DNA of 16,015 bases from Lindgomyces ingoldianus (GCF_010093535.1 NW_022985242.1:17771-33785), one strand, 5' to 3'; positions 1 through 9,590 are shown, counted from the stretch's first letter. Program-made: numbers and translations. The notes: generated by a model from the letters alone, not told the origin.

Positions 1-2493
1 TTAATAGTAGCCTAGTAGGTCTACTTTGTTAAAATTTAATGTATTATCTGTAGTGTTGTCTTTATAAAACAACTCTATCTCTAGCTAATAACTAGGTGTT
101 AGAAGCTTAATTATTTTAATGTATATAGTAATTTTTTTTACTGTGTTGTGCATAAGGTTATCTATTAAGTCTTTAGGCTTACTGCTAAAGATTAAGTGTT
201 TGTTAAAAATAATGTTATGTGTACAGATTACTTTTACTAGCAGTAGTATCTATACACAGTAGATGTTTAATAATTAGTACCTAACTAGATATCTAATCTA
301 CGCCTTTAGGTCTAGCCTCTGTAGCTTAGATTTGTTCTAATATGTGTTATTAGTTATTATAAATACTTTGCAGCTATAGGCTTTTAGATGTGTAAGACTT
401 AGCTTTTAAATTAACATAATAACTTTATTATTTAGAGCTGCTTATGTAAAGAAGATCTTGTATAGTGTCTTCTAGTTGTTAGCATAGTTTAGCGTCTAAT
501 TATATAGGTATACGCCTGCTCTAGTGATGTATAGCTATACGTTCTATAGTAGGTTAGCATCTAGTTGCATAGCCTATAACTTCTCCTTATTTACACCTTT
601 TAAGTGTTTAGCTCCTCTGTTCTAGGCTTGTGTATCTAGTGCTAAAGGCTTAACAGTTATTCTATGCAATGCTAGCTAGCGTTTTACCTCTAGTTTTACT
701 GTTGTAATCTTATTATTAGCTTTAATAACTTTTACAGTAATGTTATAATAGTTCTTTAGAAAAAGGATAAAGATTATAAAAGCTTTAATAATTAATTTAG
801 TAAGCTTATTATTTTTAAAGTAAAGGTCTTACTAGAGGCTAGAATACTTGTTAGTAATTAGCATTTAACTCTGCTCTTTTATAATACTTTATGCTTTGTA
901 TGCATAGAAATTAATTAACAGTCTCTTACTAAGTCTACTGTTGCTAATTTGCAGTGCGCAGCTAATTTATTGTTGTATCTTAGCTCTGCTACATAAGTTA
1001 CATTAGACTGTTGTAATTCTTTTAATTTACACCCCCTTAGCTTACTGTACAAGGTGTTAAAGTGTAGCTAGTCTAGGGTGTTCTAAACGCTTATGCTATA
1101 GCTCTACTAATGCCTTTTATAGACTATGTTTAGTTCTTGTGTTAATTATGTGTGTATAATATAAGCCCTTCTGTAGTAGATAGTACTCTAACACCTATTA
1201 GCTATAGATCTTTATAAGATCTCTAATTATTATCCTGTTTAGAGCCTTTAAAGCAGTTAGCTCTACTTGTGTGTTCTACTAGATTCCTTTCTGTTGCAGT
1301 AGGCAGAATAAGACTAGGTTGCACAGCAGGTCTAGGCACAGTGCAGCGTTATGTAGTATAAGACTGTATGCTTAACTGTGTGTTCTATGCTTGCTTTTTA
1401 GGCTTAGTGTAATTAATCTGTAGCCTTAAATCTATATGTAAGAGTTTCTAGACTAGATAAAGTCTTCTAGTGTTAGTAAATAATAGTTGTAGATTTAATT
1501 AAAATTGTTTATAATGTAGCATGTTAAGCCTAAGTTAAGAATAAATAATTCTTTTAGTAGATATCTGTTCTAGTTTAAATTAACTATAGCTAGCAATGTA
1601 GCTGCCTTAACTCTTAATACTTTTTAGCTTTTAAGTTAGTCTTCTTGTATCTCTAGCATAGGTGTATGTAAACTCTTTAGGATTAGTATTTTTAAATTAT
1701 GTCTACGCTGCCTTCTTAGTAGGCCTTAAAATTCTAAGTTGTGCTTATGCTTTAATGCTACAAGCTCTTTAACTCTCTTATTTAGCATCTACTAGTCTAG
1801 TGCTCTGTCTAGATAGACATAGAAGCAGTCCTTTAATGCATAGATGTGTCCGCATGTAGAACATTTAGTGCCTCCTGTTTTAGCAGGTTTTTAGCTTAAA
1901 AATAACTTTCTGTTATCTTCTTAATAACATTAATGTTAAAGTTTACTCTGTTTTCTTAATATTGCAACTTCTGCACTATAAGCGTCCCTGTTTGTGCCCT
2001 AGGTAGTCTTCCTACTTTTAGTAAGGTATAACAAGTTATCTGTTGTAAAGGCAGCTTTATACTTTCCTATATGTATTAGATAATTTAACATTATATGTTT
2101 TTAAAAGCGCTTTATTATTTCTTTTTAATTTATGTCTAGTGCGAACTGTCTGCTTTTCTAAAAGGTTGTAGACTAATAAGGGGCAACTTTATTTATAGTA
2201 GTTAGAAAGTCCTTTGCAACAGCATTAAACTGCGTTGTTTCTAGAACATTTTGTGTCTCCGCTTCTGTGGCAGCGTAATCATACTCTGCTAGCCACAGGT
2301 TCTATATGCTTGCGTTTCTTAGCAGCTTTAGGGATGCATTATATTAGTTGCGCGCGCGTTCTTATTTAAATTAGTTGTTAACACCTACTGTAGCTTTAAG
2401 GTTTGTAATCCACTGTCTAAGTAGTTAATCTAGGGAACAGCATGTACGCTGCAGATGCGGGCTAACTATTAACTAGATAAAGACAATAATCTG
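1..2493 (-). pseudogene. Copia-1a, RIP-degraded gag C-terminus to integrase
   Basis: Minus-strand internal region of a Ty1/copia retrotransposon, reading from gag at the right towards integrase at the left edge, where the window cuts it. Two landmarks are visible. At 1825-1863 a gag zinc-knuckle reads C-S-T-C-G-H-I-Y-A-L-K-D-C, followed by F-Y-V-Y-L-D, as in fungal copia gag proteins; the usual histidine at position 8 is tyrosine, a C-to-T change. At 277-300 the integrase C-terminal motif I-G-Y-L-V-G-Y appears as I-R-Y-L-V-R-Y, and between it and about 700 the frame shows integrase-like sequence (for example Y-L-Y-N before a former arginine codon, and T-H-L-K-A-Y). Stops are numerous and are TAA or TAG, consistent with mutated CAA, CAG and TGG codons. 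The element would cleave its polyprotein into gag, protease, integrase, RT and RNase H; none can be made now. Family assignment is firm; exact domain borders are not. Confidence 0.85.
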
Positions 2494-2835
2494 TTAGAGG
2501 CTTAATTGCTCTCTTTTATAATTATGTCTATTACTCTTGTACTTGTCAGCCTTAATCTTGTAGTATTCAATGGCTTCTTTAAAGGCTCTGACACCGCTCG
2601 TTAATAGCTTGTTTATGTGCGTAGGCGTTTCGACGTTGGAGGCTGGTGAAAACTCAGCTATTAGCGGCATCTCTGGAGCTCTTGGTTTGGAGGTCATTTG
2701 GATGGTCAACTTAGGATCCACTTGCGGCCAGATGCCGTGCGCTACACATCTCAATTGCAGCTGCATCATCCAGGCTCTGTAGTCGGTGTGGTCTCGAAGG
2801 ACGACTGTCGCGTCTCGAGGAGGCTGGGTGGCCAT
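2494..2835 (-). CDS. Copia-1a gag N-terminus, intact 113-codon fragment
   Basis: This is the start of the gag polyprotein of Copia-1a, which would form the retrotransposon particle. The ATG lies at 2833-2835, only 32 bases inside the 5' LTR, and the fragment ends at a TAA at 2494-2496. Residues 12-42 (L-R-D-H-T-D-Y-R-A-W onward, with W-P-Q-V-D-P) resemble the conserved N-terminal domain of copia gag proteins. The rest of gag, including the zinc knuckle at 1825-1863, continues downstream in degraded sequence, so this is a truncated remnant and not an independent gene. It keeps CpG and YCR triplets that the sequence to its left has lost, so it sits in an unmutated refuge that includes the LTR. 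The terminating stop is probably mutational, but I cannot prove this without a clean copy of the family. Confidence 0.8.
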   Translation of the reverse strand: MATQPPRDATVVLRDHTDYRAWMMQLQLRCVAHGIWPQVDPKLTIQMTSKPRAPEMPLIAEFSPASNVETPTHINKLLTSGVRAFKEAIEYYKIKADKYKSNRHNYKREQLSL

Positions 2836-2867
2836 TTTGTATTGATGGAGGCACTGAGACTCTTAAT

Positions 2868-3187
2868 TGTCAGATTAAAGCACTGTTTCTAGGCTTCCTA
2901 AGATGAATGATGGGTTTGGATATGATGTATGGGATAATTAATTAATTGTATTAATTGTGTTGATTTATCAATCCTTTTTCTGCTCTACTCGTGTTGCTCG
3001 GCTTTTGTTTTTCCGATCCGAGTCCCTCGCGCACTAGCCCTATGCGCGACCAGCTTGCAACATGCTGCAATTTGCTGCAAAATGCTGCAATTTGCTGCAA
3101 CATGCTGCAAAATGCTGCAAAATGCTGCAAAATGCTGCATTCGTCAAACGTTCCTCCTGTCTTGACAGTAGGTGCGCATATCTGACA
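2868..3187 (-). mobile_element. Copia-1a 5' LTR
   Basis: A 320-base long terminal repeat bounded by the inverted ends TGTCAGAT and ATATCTGACA. Long blocks match the LTR at 11244-11543, including the segment around GATGAATGATGGGTTTGG and the one ending CGCATATCTGACA. Because gag starts 32 bases to its left on the minus strand, this is the 5' LTR and should carry the element's promoter. It contains an eight-unit minisatellite that the other copy lacks in this form. The outer flank begins CCCCG; its partner duplication would lie off the left edge. No obvious tRNA primer-binding site was recognised between LTR and ATG. Confidence 0.9.
3061..3140. repeat. 10-bp minisatellite inside the Copia-1a LTR
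   Basis: Eight consecutive 10-base units of the form NNTGCTGCAA, with the first two bases CA, TT or AA and the last unit ending in T. The equivalent place in the 11244-11543 LTR has only three or four degenerate units (with GCAGCAA variants), so the array has changed copy number between the two LTRs. Confidence 0.95.
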
Positions 3188-3889
3188 CCCCGCTAGCCTC
3201 CCCCTAGTGCGCTCTGCGCGCAGTCCTGTCTAGGCTGCATAAAGAGTGCGCTTGCAGGGCGCTCTAGTAGAGAGTGCTATAATTCTGCTACTAGCAGTTT
3301 ACGCTGTTAGCGCTGTTCCCCTAGGCACAGCTACCTGCCCCTATAAGCCCTATAGCAGTGTGTAGAGTAATCTAGCCTTTAACCTCTTTATAGCCTCTCT
3401 ATTACTGTTGTCTATGCGCAGCGCTTTATTACAGCTCTTATTATAAAGAACAAGCAGGTAAGCTTCTCTATAAAGATTGTATGTTATACCTTAGATTAGA
3501 CTAATAAGCTATAAGCTGTGTTCTAGCTTTAGCCAGTTCTTTAAGCTCTGCTTAAAAAAATATAGTAGAGAAAAAAAAAAGAGAAGAAAAAGGAAAAGAA
3601 GAAGAAAAAGAAGAAGAAGAAAGAGAAGGTAGAGAAGATAGAGGAGGAGAAGAGGGAGAAGAAGTAGAGTAACATTTCCTCTAGGCTCCTAGCGCGTTAC
3701 TAGCGCGCTAAGAAGCTCTTAAGTAAGCTTATTAATCTTCTTATAGTTTAGGCGTTTTATATTTTTACACATCTTATGTACTAAATCCCTACTTAAACTT
3801 TATAGGATAGAGAAGTGTTTTTATTAGTAGATAAAACTTTTATTTTTAGGCAGTATAAAAATATTCTTACTATTAATAATTAATACTTT
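3188..3889. other. Degraded non-coding stretch 3' of Copia-2 pol
   Basis: No gene is supported here. The stretch lies between the Copia-1a LTR and the end of Copia-2 pol, so the 3' untranslated region and 3' LTR of Copia-2 are expected in it. I compared it by eye with 10741-11243, where the 5' LTR should lie, and saw no convincing match. It has the mutated composition (very few TCA, CCA, TGA or TGG triplets) and contains a long purine tract and a small GC-rich inverted repeat (TAGCGCG, later CGCGCTA, about 3689-3709). Confidence 0.6.
3567..3669 (+). repeat. Purine (GA/A) tract
   Basis: About 103 bases made almost wholly of A and G on the plus strand, with T only at 3630, 3639 and 3665; 3567-3629 is an unbroken purine run. 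It begins with an A-rich block and grades into GAA and GGA units. It may be a microsatellite expansion within the Copia-2 3' region. It is much longer than a retroelement polypurine primer and lies on the strand opposite to Copia-2 coding, so I do not call it a PPT. Confidence 0.9.
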
Positions 3890-4915
3890 TTTTTAAAAGC
3901 TTATTTATATGTCTTTAAAGTTAAGAAGCTGCTTAAAGTGCTTAAATTACTATTTTAGTAAGTACTTTATAAGTCTATCTACTAGTATATTCTTTCTTTT
4001 AATATAGCGCACTTTAAAAAATCCTTTTATGTGCTTCTAGCGTAGCTATATGTTCTAAATATTAATATAGCGCAGGTAGGTAGTTATCTAGGCGTTCTCT
4101 TTTACTACTAACTAAATTGTCTACTAGTTATTATAGTAAATCTACTATAGTGTGCCTAGCTTTAAAGTTAGCTTTTTAAAAAAGCGTTTTAAAGCTAGTA
4201 ATTTCTTTATAATGTGTGCTAAAGTAAGTAGCTTAGCCTTTATTATAAACATAGTTACTATTAGCTAAAAAGCTACTCTTTATAAAATTAGTTTTTTAAA
4301 AAGTAAGATAATGTATTTATAAAATAATTATTTAGTGTTTATATAATTAGTAAAAGATATATCTTTATACATAATAAGTTGCGCACCTTCTAGTGCTCTA
4401 TACTGTATGCTTATATGCCTTGTGCAATACAGGTACATAATTGCCTAGTTTACTGCCTAGAAGTGCTGCTTTTCTAGGTTTATTAGGTAGTAGAAGAGCT
4501 AAGATGCTGCAAACACTACATTAAAGCGCACTATAATTATAGTGTAAAGTTTTAATCTTACATACTCTTAGTATTTTTTAATTTTATACTTTAATGCTAA
4601 TCTCTAGTTGCTTACAAGCTCTTCTAATAGTAAAAGAGTTTTTAGAAAGAGCGCACTTTTTGTAAAGTTAAACTTCTTTACTACTTTCTTAATATATGTG
4701 TTATGTACTAGCTAGATTATTTTAGCCTTTCTATTTCTAACTATTCTAATCTCTAAAAACTATTTACACAGCTTTTAATTTTTTAGCTTATATATTTTTT
4801 TTTAATTATATTAATTAATTAGTAAGCTTCTAACTTATTATTATAGTAATAGATGTAAAGTATGTTATTTATATAAAAAAAAATTAAAATGTAGTAATTA
4901 TAGTTAAAAAATAAG
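3890..4915 (-). pseudogene. Copia-2 pol, RT C-terminal half plus RNase H
   Basis: Minus-strand 3' end of the pol polyprotein of a copia element distinct from Copia-1. At 4864-4875 the RT active-site motif YVDD reads Y-I-N-N in the context F-F-Y-I-N-N-I-L, so both catalytic aspartates have become asparagine by G-to-A change. Around 4400-4510 the frame reads V-V-F-A-A-S, then H-F, A-V-N, A-I-M-Y-L-Y, matching the conserved end of copia RT where RNase H begins (compare D-V-x-F-A-x-S-R and A-I-R-Y-L). The RNase H region follows. Its C-terminal piece L-L-K-(Q)-(Q)-F-K-H-F-K-Q-L-L near 3905-3960 resembles the usual L-T-K-A-L-xx-Q-x-F end, and a frame shift lies just before it. The pol end near 3890 is approximate. 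The N-terminal half of RT continues at 5130-5171 and then beyond 7289. Confidence 0.85.
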
Positions 4916-4920
4916 CATAG

Positions 4921-5124
4921 TGTAACGGCGCGTACCGCGTCACATGCTCTGCGGCATCAGCTCCCTCGCTTGCGCAACGAGTAGCACGCTAGTGCTACGA
5001 GTAGCGCCTTGGCAGGGGGCACACATGTATATTTAAACTCGCAGAGCAGCTCCTCTGCTCCTTAGTTTAATCTAGTTGAGTTACACCACCTCTTGCTTGA
5101 AGCTTGAGCATGCCGACCGTGACA
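4921..5124. mobile_element. Solo LTR-A inserted in Copia-2 RT, TSD CATAG
   Basis: A 204-base insertion that begins TGTAACGG and ends CCGTGACA, imperfect inverted ends typical of LTRs, flanked by the exact five-base duplication CATAG (4916-4920 and 5125-5129). No internal domain or second LTR is attached, so it is a solo LTR, normally left by LTR-LTR recombination. Ends and TSD size fit Ty3/gypsy, but copia is not excluded. A TATA-like TATATTTAAA lies at 5028-5037 on the plus strand. It keeps many YCR triplets (for example CATCAG, TTGGCA) although the host sequence on both sides has lost them, so it either arrived after the host was mutated or was too short to be a target. Confidence 0.9.
4981..4998. 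repeat. Hairpin in solo LTR-A
   Basis: GTAGCAC, a four-base loop GCTA, then GTGCTAC: a perfect seven-base stem. It is framed by two direct copies of ACGAGTAGC (about 4977-4985 and 4997-5005). A second short stem, GAGCAG (5044-5049) with CTGCTC (5055-5060), lies just after the TATA-like box, where an LTR transcript leader would start. Function unknown. Confidence 0.8.
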
Positions 5125-5129
5125 CATAG

Positions 5130-5171
5130 TTTCTTTTTAAATAAGATAAGCTTAAGCTTTTAAACAGCCTA
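5130..5171 (-). pseudogene. Copia-2 RT sliver between two insertions
   Basis: Forty-two bases of host retrotransposon trapped between solo LTR-A and Fot-B. Read on the minus strand it continues RT: the frame ending W(stop)-Y-K-K-L-L to the right of Fot-B runs through this sliver as A-V-(Q)-K-L-K-L-I-L-F-K-K-K and then into 4915 as C-L-F-F-N. This is the spacing expected between W-Y-K-x-L and F-F-Y-V-D-D in copia RT. It shows that the two insertions hit the same gene 45-50 bases apart. Confidence 0.8.
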
Positions 5172-5173
5172 TA

Positions 5174-5219
5174 CTGTGTTTTAGCGTGTAATACACAGCC
5201 TTGCGTAATGCACAGTTCT
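5174..5219 (+). repeat. Fot-B left terminal inverted repeat
   Basis: Begins CTGTGTTTTAGCG directly after TA. Aligned without gaps to the reverse complement of 7242-7287 it differs at about nine positions, almost all transitions, as expected if the two ends mutated independently. It holds two imperfect copies of GCGTAATGCAC spaced 17 bases apart, candidate transposase-binding sites. Confidence 0.88.
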
Positions 5220-5262
5220 GCGCAAAGCTGTTAAAACTTTAACCACCTCTCTCTTAACTAAT

Positions 5263-7085
5263 ATAGGCAGTATTAAGGCCTCTTTAGAGTTGCTAAAATT
5301 GCTAAAACCTAGAGAATTACTAAATTATGCTGCAGTAGCTAGGCAGTATAGCGTTAATTAATCTACGCTCTTAAGGCGTCGCCAACGCGTTACCTGCCTA
5401 CGTGTAGAGAAACTTAAAAACTAGCAACTACTTAGCCTATTGCAGAAGAAAGAGCTAGTAGAGTACATTAATAGACTTTACGCAAGAGGTCTATTCTTTT
5501 TAAGATAAATAATTTAAAATCTTAGAACAGAAATAAGTAGTAAGTAAGCTAGGAAAAGCTAGGTTAATTAATTTATTAAGAGGCACTTTATTAACTTATT
5601 ATCTTAATAGACATCTAGCATAGACGCTGCGTGTAACAAAGCTAACTTAGCATTTAAGTACTTACTGTATTATAAGCTTATACGTAAAAAAATTAAGCAA
5701 TATAGCATAGAACTACAGCATACCTATAATATAAATAAAAAGGGCTTCCTAATTAGAGTACTGTTAAAAATAAAGTAAATCTTCTCTAAACAGCAGTATA
5801 AGCAAGGTATGAAGTAGTAGTTTATACAGAATAGCAATTACAAGTAAATTATAATAATAGCCTACATCTGCGCTAATAGTAGCTCTCTTACACTTATGCT
5901 AATCTACTAAGCTGTTTCTAACTATATATAAGACTCTTAGCTACAGGATTTTAACCTTTCTAAGCATTAAGCTTTCTTTGCTTTATTACTTACAAGTTAG
6001 ATAAATAATAAACTAGGCCTAGTATAGCTAAAACATGTGTTTAATTATAAGACTAAGGTAAAAGTGTAATAGACGTACTAACTTTTGTTTCTAGATAGCT
6101 ATAGATTACATGTTTTAATAAAGTTTATTAAGTACTACAACAACAATAAGATCCTTCTAGCTATATACCTGCTACACCTAACCTATACGCTGCAGCCTCT
6201 TAATGTCTGTATATTTAAACCCTCTTATTAGCCTACTTAGCTAAGCTAGCTAGCTTTATAGATAGATGCTAGAAACTATTATTAACTAAGAAGAAAAACT
6301 TCTACACTATGTTTAATAAGGCCTAGAAAATGTCCTTTAAGTATAAAACTATCCTTAGTGCTTTTAAAGTAACTAGTTTATTACTATTTAATCTGTAAGT
6401 AGTCTTAGATTAATTTTACTATAGGTAAAAGAAGTAACTATTCTTTAGTAAAAGCACTCGCTTAGCGCTTAGTGCAAAGGATTAGAAAAAGGTTAAAAGC
6501 CTTTTAGACAAGGTTGTTAGTAATTCTTATAGAAGAGATATATAAGAGCTTAAAAAGACTGTCTAGTTATTCTTAGTGCGTTACATCCTTCTCTAGCATA
6601 AGCTTAAGCAGGTTAAGGACGCGCTAATTAATAAAAAGAGGCGCTGCTAGCGTAGCAAGCCTCTTCTACTAGAAGCACCTCTAGAATATTATAGTAGTGC
6701 AACCTTTTAGTCCCTAAATAAGGTCTAAGAAGCACGTAATTGTTAGGCATAAAAAGATGCTAAGAAAAAGGCTTTATAGCTTTAAAAATAAGAGAAGGCA
6801 AAGCGTAAGAAAGCAAAGAAAGCTAAAAAGGCGCGCGCAGTTAAAGAGAAAAGGCATAGAGTAGTAATAGTAAAGAAGGCTTACCTGCAGGAGCTAAAGA
6901 TAAAAGCAGCTTAACAAGAGAAGGCAGAGCTTACCTAGCAGGTTAATTAACAGCTTAAAAATAACCTCTAGTAGGCAACAAAGAGCAAGCAGAAAGCTCC
7001 TACACCTATTGCTAGTATGCTAGAGGATTTTAATAATAATGCAGTATTAAATAAAGAGAGAGAGCTAGCATTAGGTAGAACTTAA
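5263..7085 (+). pseudogene. Fot-B transposase (DDD/DDE superfamily), RIP-inactivated
   Basis: A pogo/Fot1-family transposase that would cut and paste the element. The frame opens after a probable start destroyed at 5263 (ATA-GGC, likely from ATG-GGC) and ends at TAA 7083-7085, about 607 codons. An N-terminal helix-turn-helix region reads A-A-V-A-R-Q-Y-S-V-N-(stop)-S-T-L. The first catalytic motif, normally N-x-D-E-K-G-F, reads Y-N-I-N-K-K-G-F-L-I-R-V with the aspartate changed to asparagine at 5734-5736. The second keeps its aspartate: F-L-D-S-Y-R with GAT at 6094-6096, followed by H-V-L-I-K-F-I-K-Y and T-Y-T-L-Q-P-L-N-V. The third region reads K-K-N-F-F-T-L-F-N-K-A, with asparagine at 6297-6299 where aspartate is expected. 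A single-base loss near 6281-6284 shifts the frame; afterwards it stays open apart from substitution stops. The tail is basic and probably coiled-coil (E-K-A-K-R-K-K-A-K-K). Confidence 0.9.
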
Positions 7086-7241
7086 CGCAGCAGGCAAATT
7101 AACCTCTCTATAAGGTATTGCACGTAAATTATTGCTAGAAATAGAATCTATAGCATTTAATTAGTACTATAATAAAAAATCTATATAATCTATAATTTAT
7201 GTAAGTCCCTAGAGCTTTAAAAGTGAAAGGCGCGGATTGCT

Positions 7242-7287
7242 AAAATTATGCATTACGCGAGTCCGTGCATTACGCGCTAAAACATGG
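7242..7287 (-). repeat. Fot-B right terminal inverted repeat
   Basis: Mirror of 5174-5219. Read inward on the minus strand it starts CCATGTTTTAGCGCG and shows two exact copies of GCGTAATGCA whose starts are 17 bases apart (13 and 30 bases in from the end). It is the better preserved of the two termini. Confidence 0.88.
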
Positions 7288-7289
7288 TA

Positions 7290-9590
7290 AGAGCTTTTTG
7301 TACTATAAGATTAGCAAGTTACGCAGTCTATATAAAGCTTAGAGAAGCTTAACGTATATGCTAGGCTTTATAAAGCCTTCTAAAAGCTTACATGTTACTT
7401 TTAGCTTACTTTTATAGTGTGTGTTTAAATACGCGCTTATAACATTATATTACTTAATTTTTAAGTTAAATTAAGCTGCTATTATTATTACTATTTAGAA
7501 AAATCTAGCTGCAAGAGTAGTAGTATAGGTTAACTAAAGTAAGTCTTTGCTTTAGAGATTACTGCGTACATAAATGTAAGCTTTACATTTAGTAAAATAC
7601 TTATCTTAGTTAAATTTATATATAAATCTCTACTTTAGTAAAAATAGCTTAGATATTGCTTTAGTTTACATAATTTTTTCTAAGTGTCTTTTTTAAGTAG
7701 GGTAGCTATCTCTTTTTATGCTGTAATCTTAAATAGATCTTTATATAAGTGTTTATATAGATCTTTTTATTTTAAAAGTTTCTTTAAGAGCTTATAAGTT
7801 CTTAGTTAAGGCTACCTAAAAAAGGCAGCTATAAAAAACACTATATAAAGCGTTTTAAGCGCTTTATAGTTATAAGTAATAAATGCTCTAAAAAAGTTTA
7901 TTTTAAGGTGCTTTAGATTAACAAGAGTAATATATCTACTACTTTTTTCTAAAAGCGTTGTATATATACCTCTGCTTCCTACACCCCTAGGCTTACCTAG
8001 GTTATTAGAATCTTGCCTCTATATTCTTTAGCTTATACATGTAGCTAGTGTCTAGCTCTTTTTATTATATACATACTTAAAAGGTGCTTTACCTGCTTTA
8101 ACTAAAGCTTTAAAAGATAATGTTTTAGTATAAAAAGTAAAAGTTAATTTTTTAACTAGTAAGTTAGCTATTTAACTTAATAAGCCTAGTAAATTTACTG
8201 TTCTAGTTAAGTGCACTTTCTAGAGATTACTAGTATACTTATGCCTACTCTATATAAGGCGTGTTATAGAGCTATCTGCAAGCTCTAGCTTTGGAGTTAG
8301 CTTTAGAGTAATAAGTGCTATATGTTTATTAGAAACTATGTAAATCTTTAGTAACTTACTTATTATACTTATTACTTATGTAGTTACTTTTACTTTTAAG
8401 TGCTAATCTTCTAGCTAGCTAACTTAAGTTTTAATAAGCTTTTTAGTTTCTACACTTTTAAGCTTACACTTTTAGGGCCTTTAAATTAGTATATTACTTT
8501 ACTACTTATTTAACTTTTAAAGTAAAAGCTTAAAGGCTTCTTTTATATTATAAATTTTACTTTGCTTATAAAGAATTTTAATAATTTTAAAAGGTTTTTT
8601 TTAAGAAATTAGCTTATTACTTTTATTTTTAATAAAGCATGTCTTATTAAAAGCTACATTTTTTATAGTAATTACCTAGTTAAGTAATAGAACTTATATT
8701 CTGTAAATATTTAAAGCTCTATAGCCTACAAGATATTCTATATAGCTTTATAAAGTTACTTTAAAGCTTTGCTTCTAACGCCTAGCTACTTGCTATAAGA
8801 ACAAGGCTCCGCACCACTCTGCTAATACAACTAAAAAGTATGAATAATCAACTAACGTTGATTTTTAGGTGCAGAATAGTATATATACCTGTTGCACGTA
8901 AGCGCTATCTTAGCCTTACACTTGCTCTCTGTTAAGTAGGTAAGCGCAATAGCTATATGCATATATTCTGCTTTAAGTAGGCCTTAGATTAGCTGTAGCA
9001 CTCTTTACCTACTCTAGCTTCTAGTATTTAAAGTAATTAGTAAACTATGCGTCTAAGACTTTATTTAGTAAGTGTAGGTTATATATGTGCAACAGGCTTA
9101 TATTATATAGCTATATTACTACATCTACTACTTCTAGCTAGAGCTTCTTAGAGAGTCCTACTCTGCTTTTTATTTTAATAGACTTTATAATCATTCTTTG
9201 TTTAGCTTTTCTTACAGCTTTATTTAGCTTATAAGTGTATAGTAAAAAGCGTTTAATATTAATGCTAAATTTCTTTACCTAAAGCTTATACTTTAACTTT
9301 TTATGCTAAAGAAGTGTAGCAGTGTTATTATCTTACTGTATTTTACTAATTTAAAGCTTATATTAATTAGACACTATGCGTTTAAAGTTCTTTATTACTT
9401 TTTAGATTTTTAAAAGGGTTTTTACTTAAAAAAAGTATAAAAAGATTTTACTACTATATTTATCTTTAATAATTATTATTTATAGAGCTCTGCTGCGCTC
9501 TAATAGCATATCAAACATGTTCTATGCAACTTCTAGAATAGGTAGAGAGCTTGCTTTTTTAGTCTTCTTAATATAACCTGCTTAGTGTGG
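7290..9590 (-). pseudogene. Copia-2 pol, integrase to N-terminal RT
   Basis: The 5' part of Copia-2 pol, minus strand. About 7290-7660 is the N-terminal half of RT: K-F-N-(stop)-D-K-Y-F-T-K-C-K-A, then T-L-A-A-R-F-F, then A-Y-L-N, C-K-L-L-E-G-F, Y-V-K-L-L-(stop)-A-L-Y-R-L-R and finally W(stop)-Y-K-K-L. These match the copia RT series K-A-R, N-A-F-L-N, P-E-G-F, L-L-x-A-L-Y-G-L-R and L-W-Y-K. About 8590-8780 is the integrase C-terminus: S-Y-I-E-Y-L-V-G-Y-R-A-L-N-I-Y-R-I, the I-G-Y-L-V-G-Y-xx-x-N-I-Y-R-I-W signature. Integrase core and protease should lie in 8880-9590 but I could not place their catalytic residues. Several frame changes occur. A palindromic, less mutated block lies at 8807-8876. 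Confidence 0.85.
8807..8876. repeat. Short imperfect palindromic block in Copia-2 integrase
   Basis: CTCCGCACC at 8807-8815 pairs with GGTGCAGAA at 8868-8876, the two mismatches being transitions. Inside are CTAAAAA with TTTTTAG, and AATCAAC with GTTGATT (four-base loop). The block keeps TCA, TGA, CCG and CCA triplets that are almost absent around it. It may be a tiny inserted element or simply a locally spared piece of integrase; no target duplication was recognised. Confidence 0.5.

Larger units (their letters stand above)
5174..7287 (+). mobile_element. Fot-B, pogo/Fot1-type DNA transposon, complete but mutated
   Basis: A 2,114-base element of the Tc1/mariner superfamily, bounded by TA duplications (5172-5173 and 7288-7289) and terminal inverted repeats of about 46 bases (5174-5219, 7242-7287). 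It carries one plus-strand transposase pseudogene. It sits in the RT of Copia-2; excising it with one TA restores the RT frame. The interior is heavily mutated (stops all TAA/TAG) while the right terminus is much less so (CGCG, GTCCGTG kept). Both ends and the target duplication are preserved, so the copy is structurally complete but catalytically dead. Confidence 0.92.

Noticed and set aside
2570..2892. Plus-strand open frames opposite gag
   Set aside because: They are antisense to a convincing gag N-terminus and the LTR edge, and have no recognisable domain.
3061..3140. Regular 10-base repeats as a possible CRISPR array
   Set aside because: Units are contiguous without spacers, far too short, and lie in a retrotransposon LTR of a eukaryote.
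2991..3185. Plus-strand 64-codon frame in the LTR
   Set aside because: Its composition comes from the minisatellite (C-C-N/K-M-L repeats); it lies wholly within the LTR and is antisense to the element.
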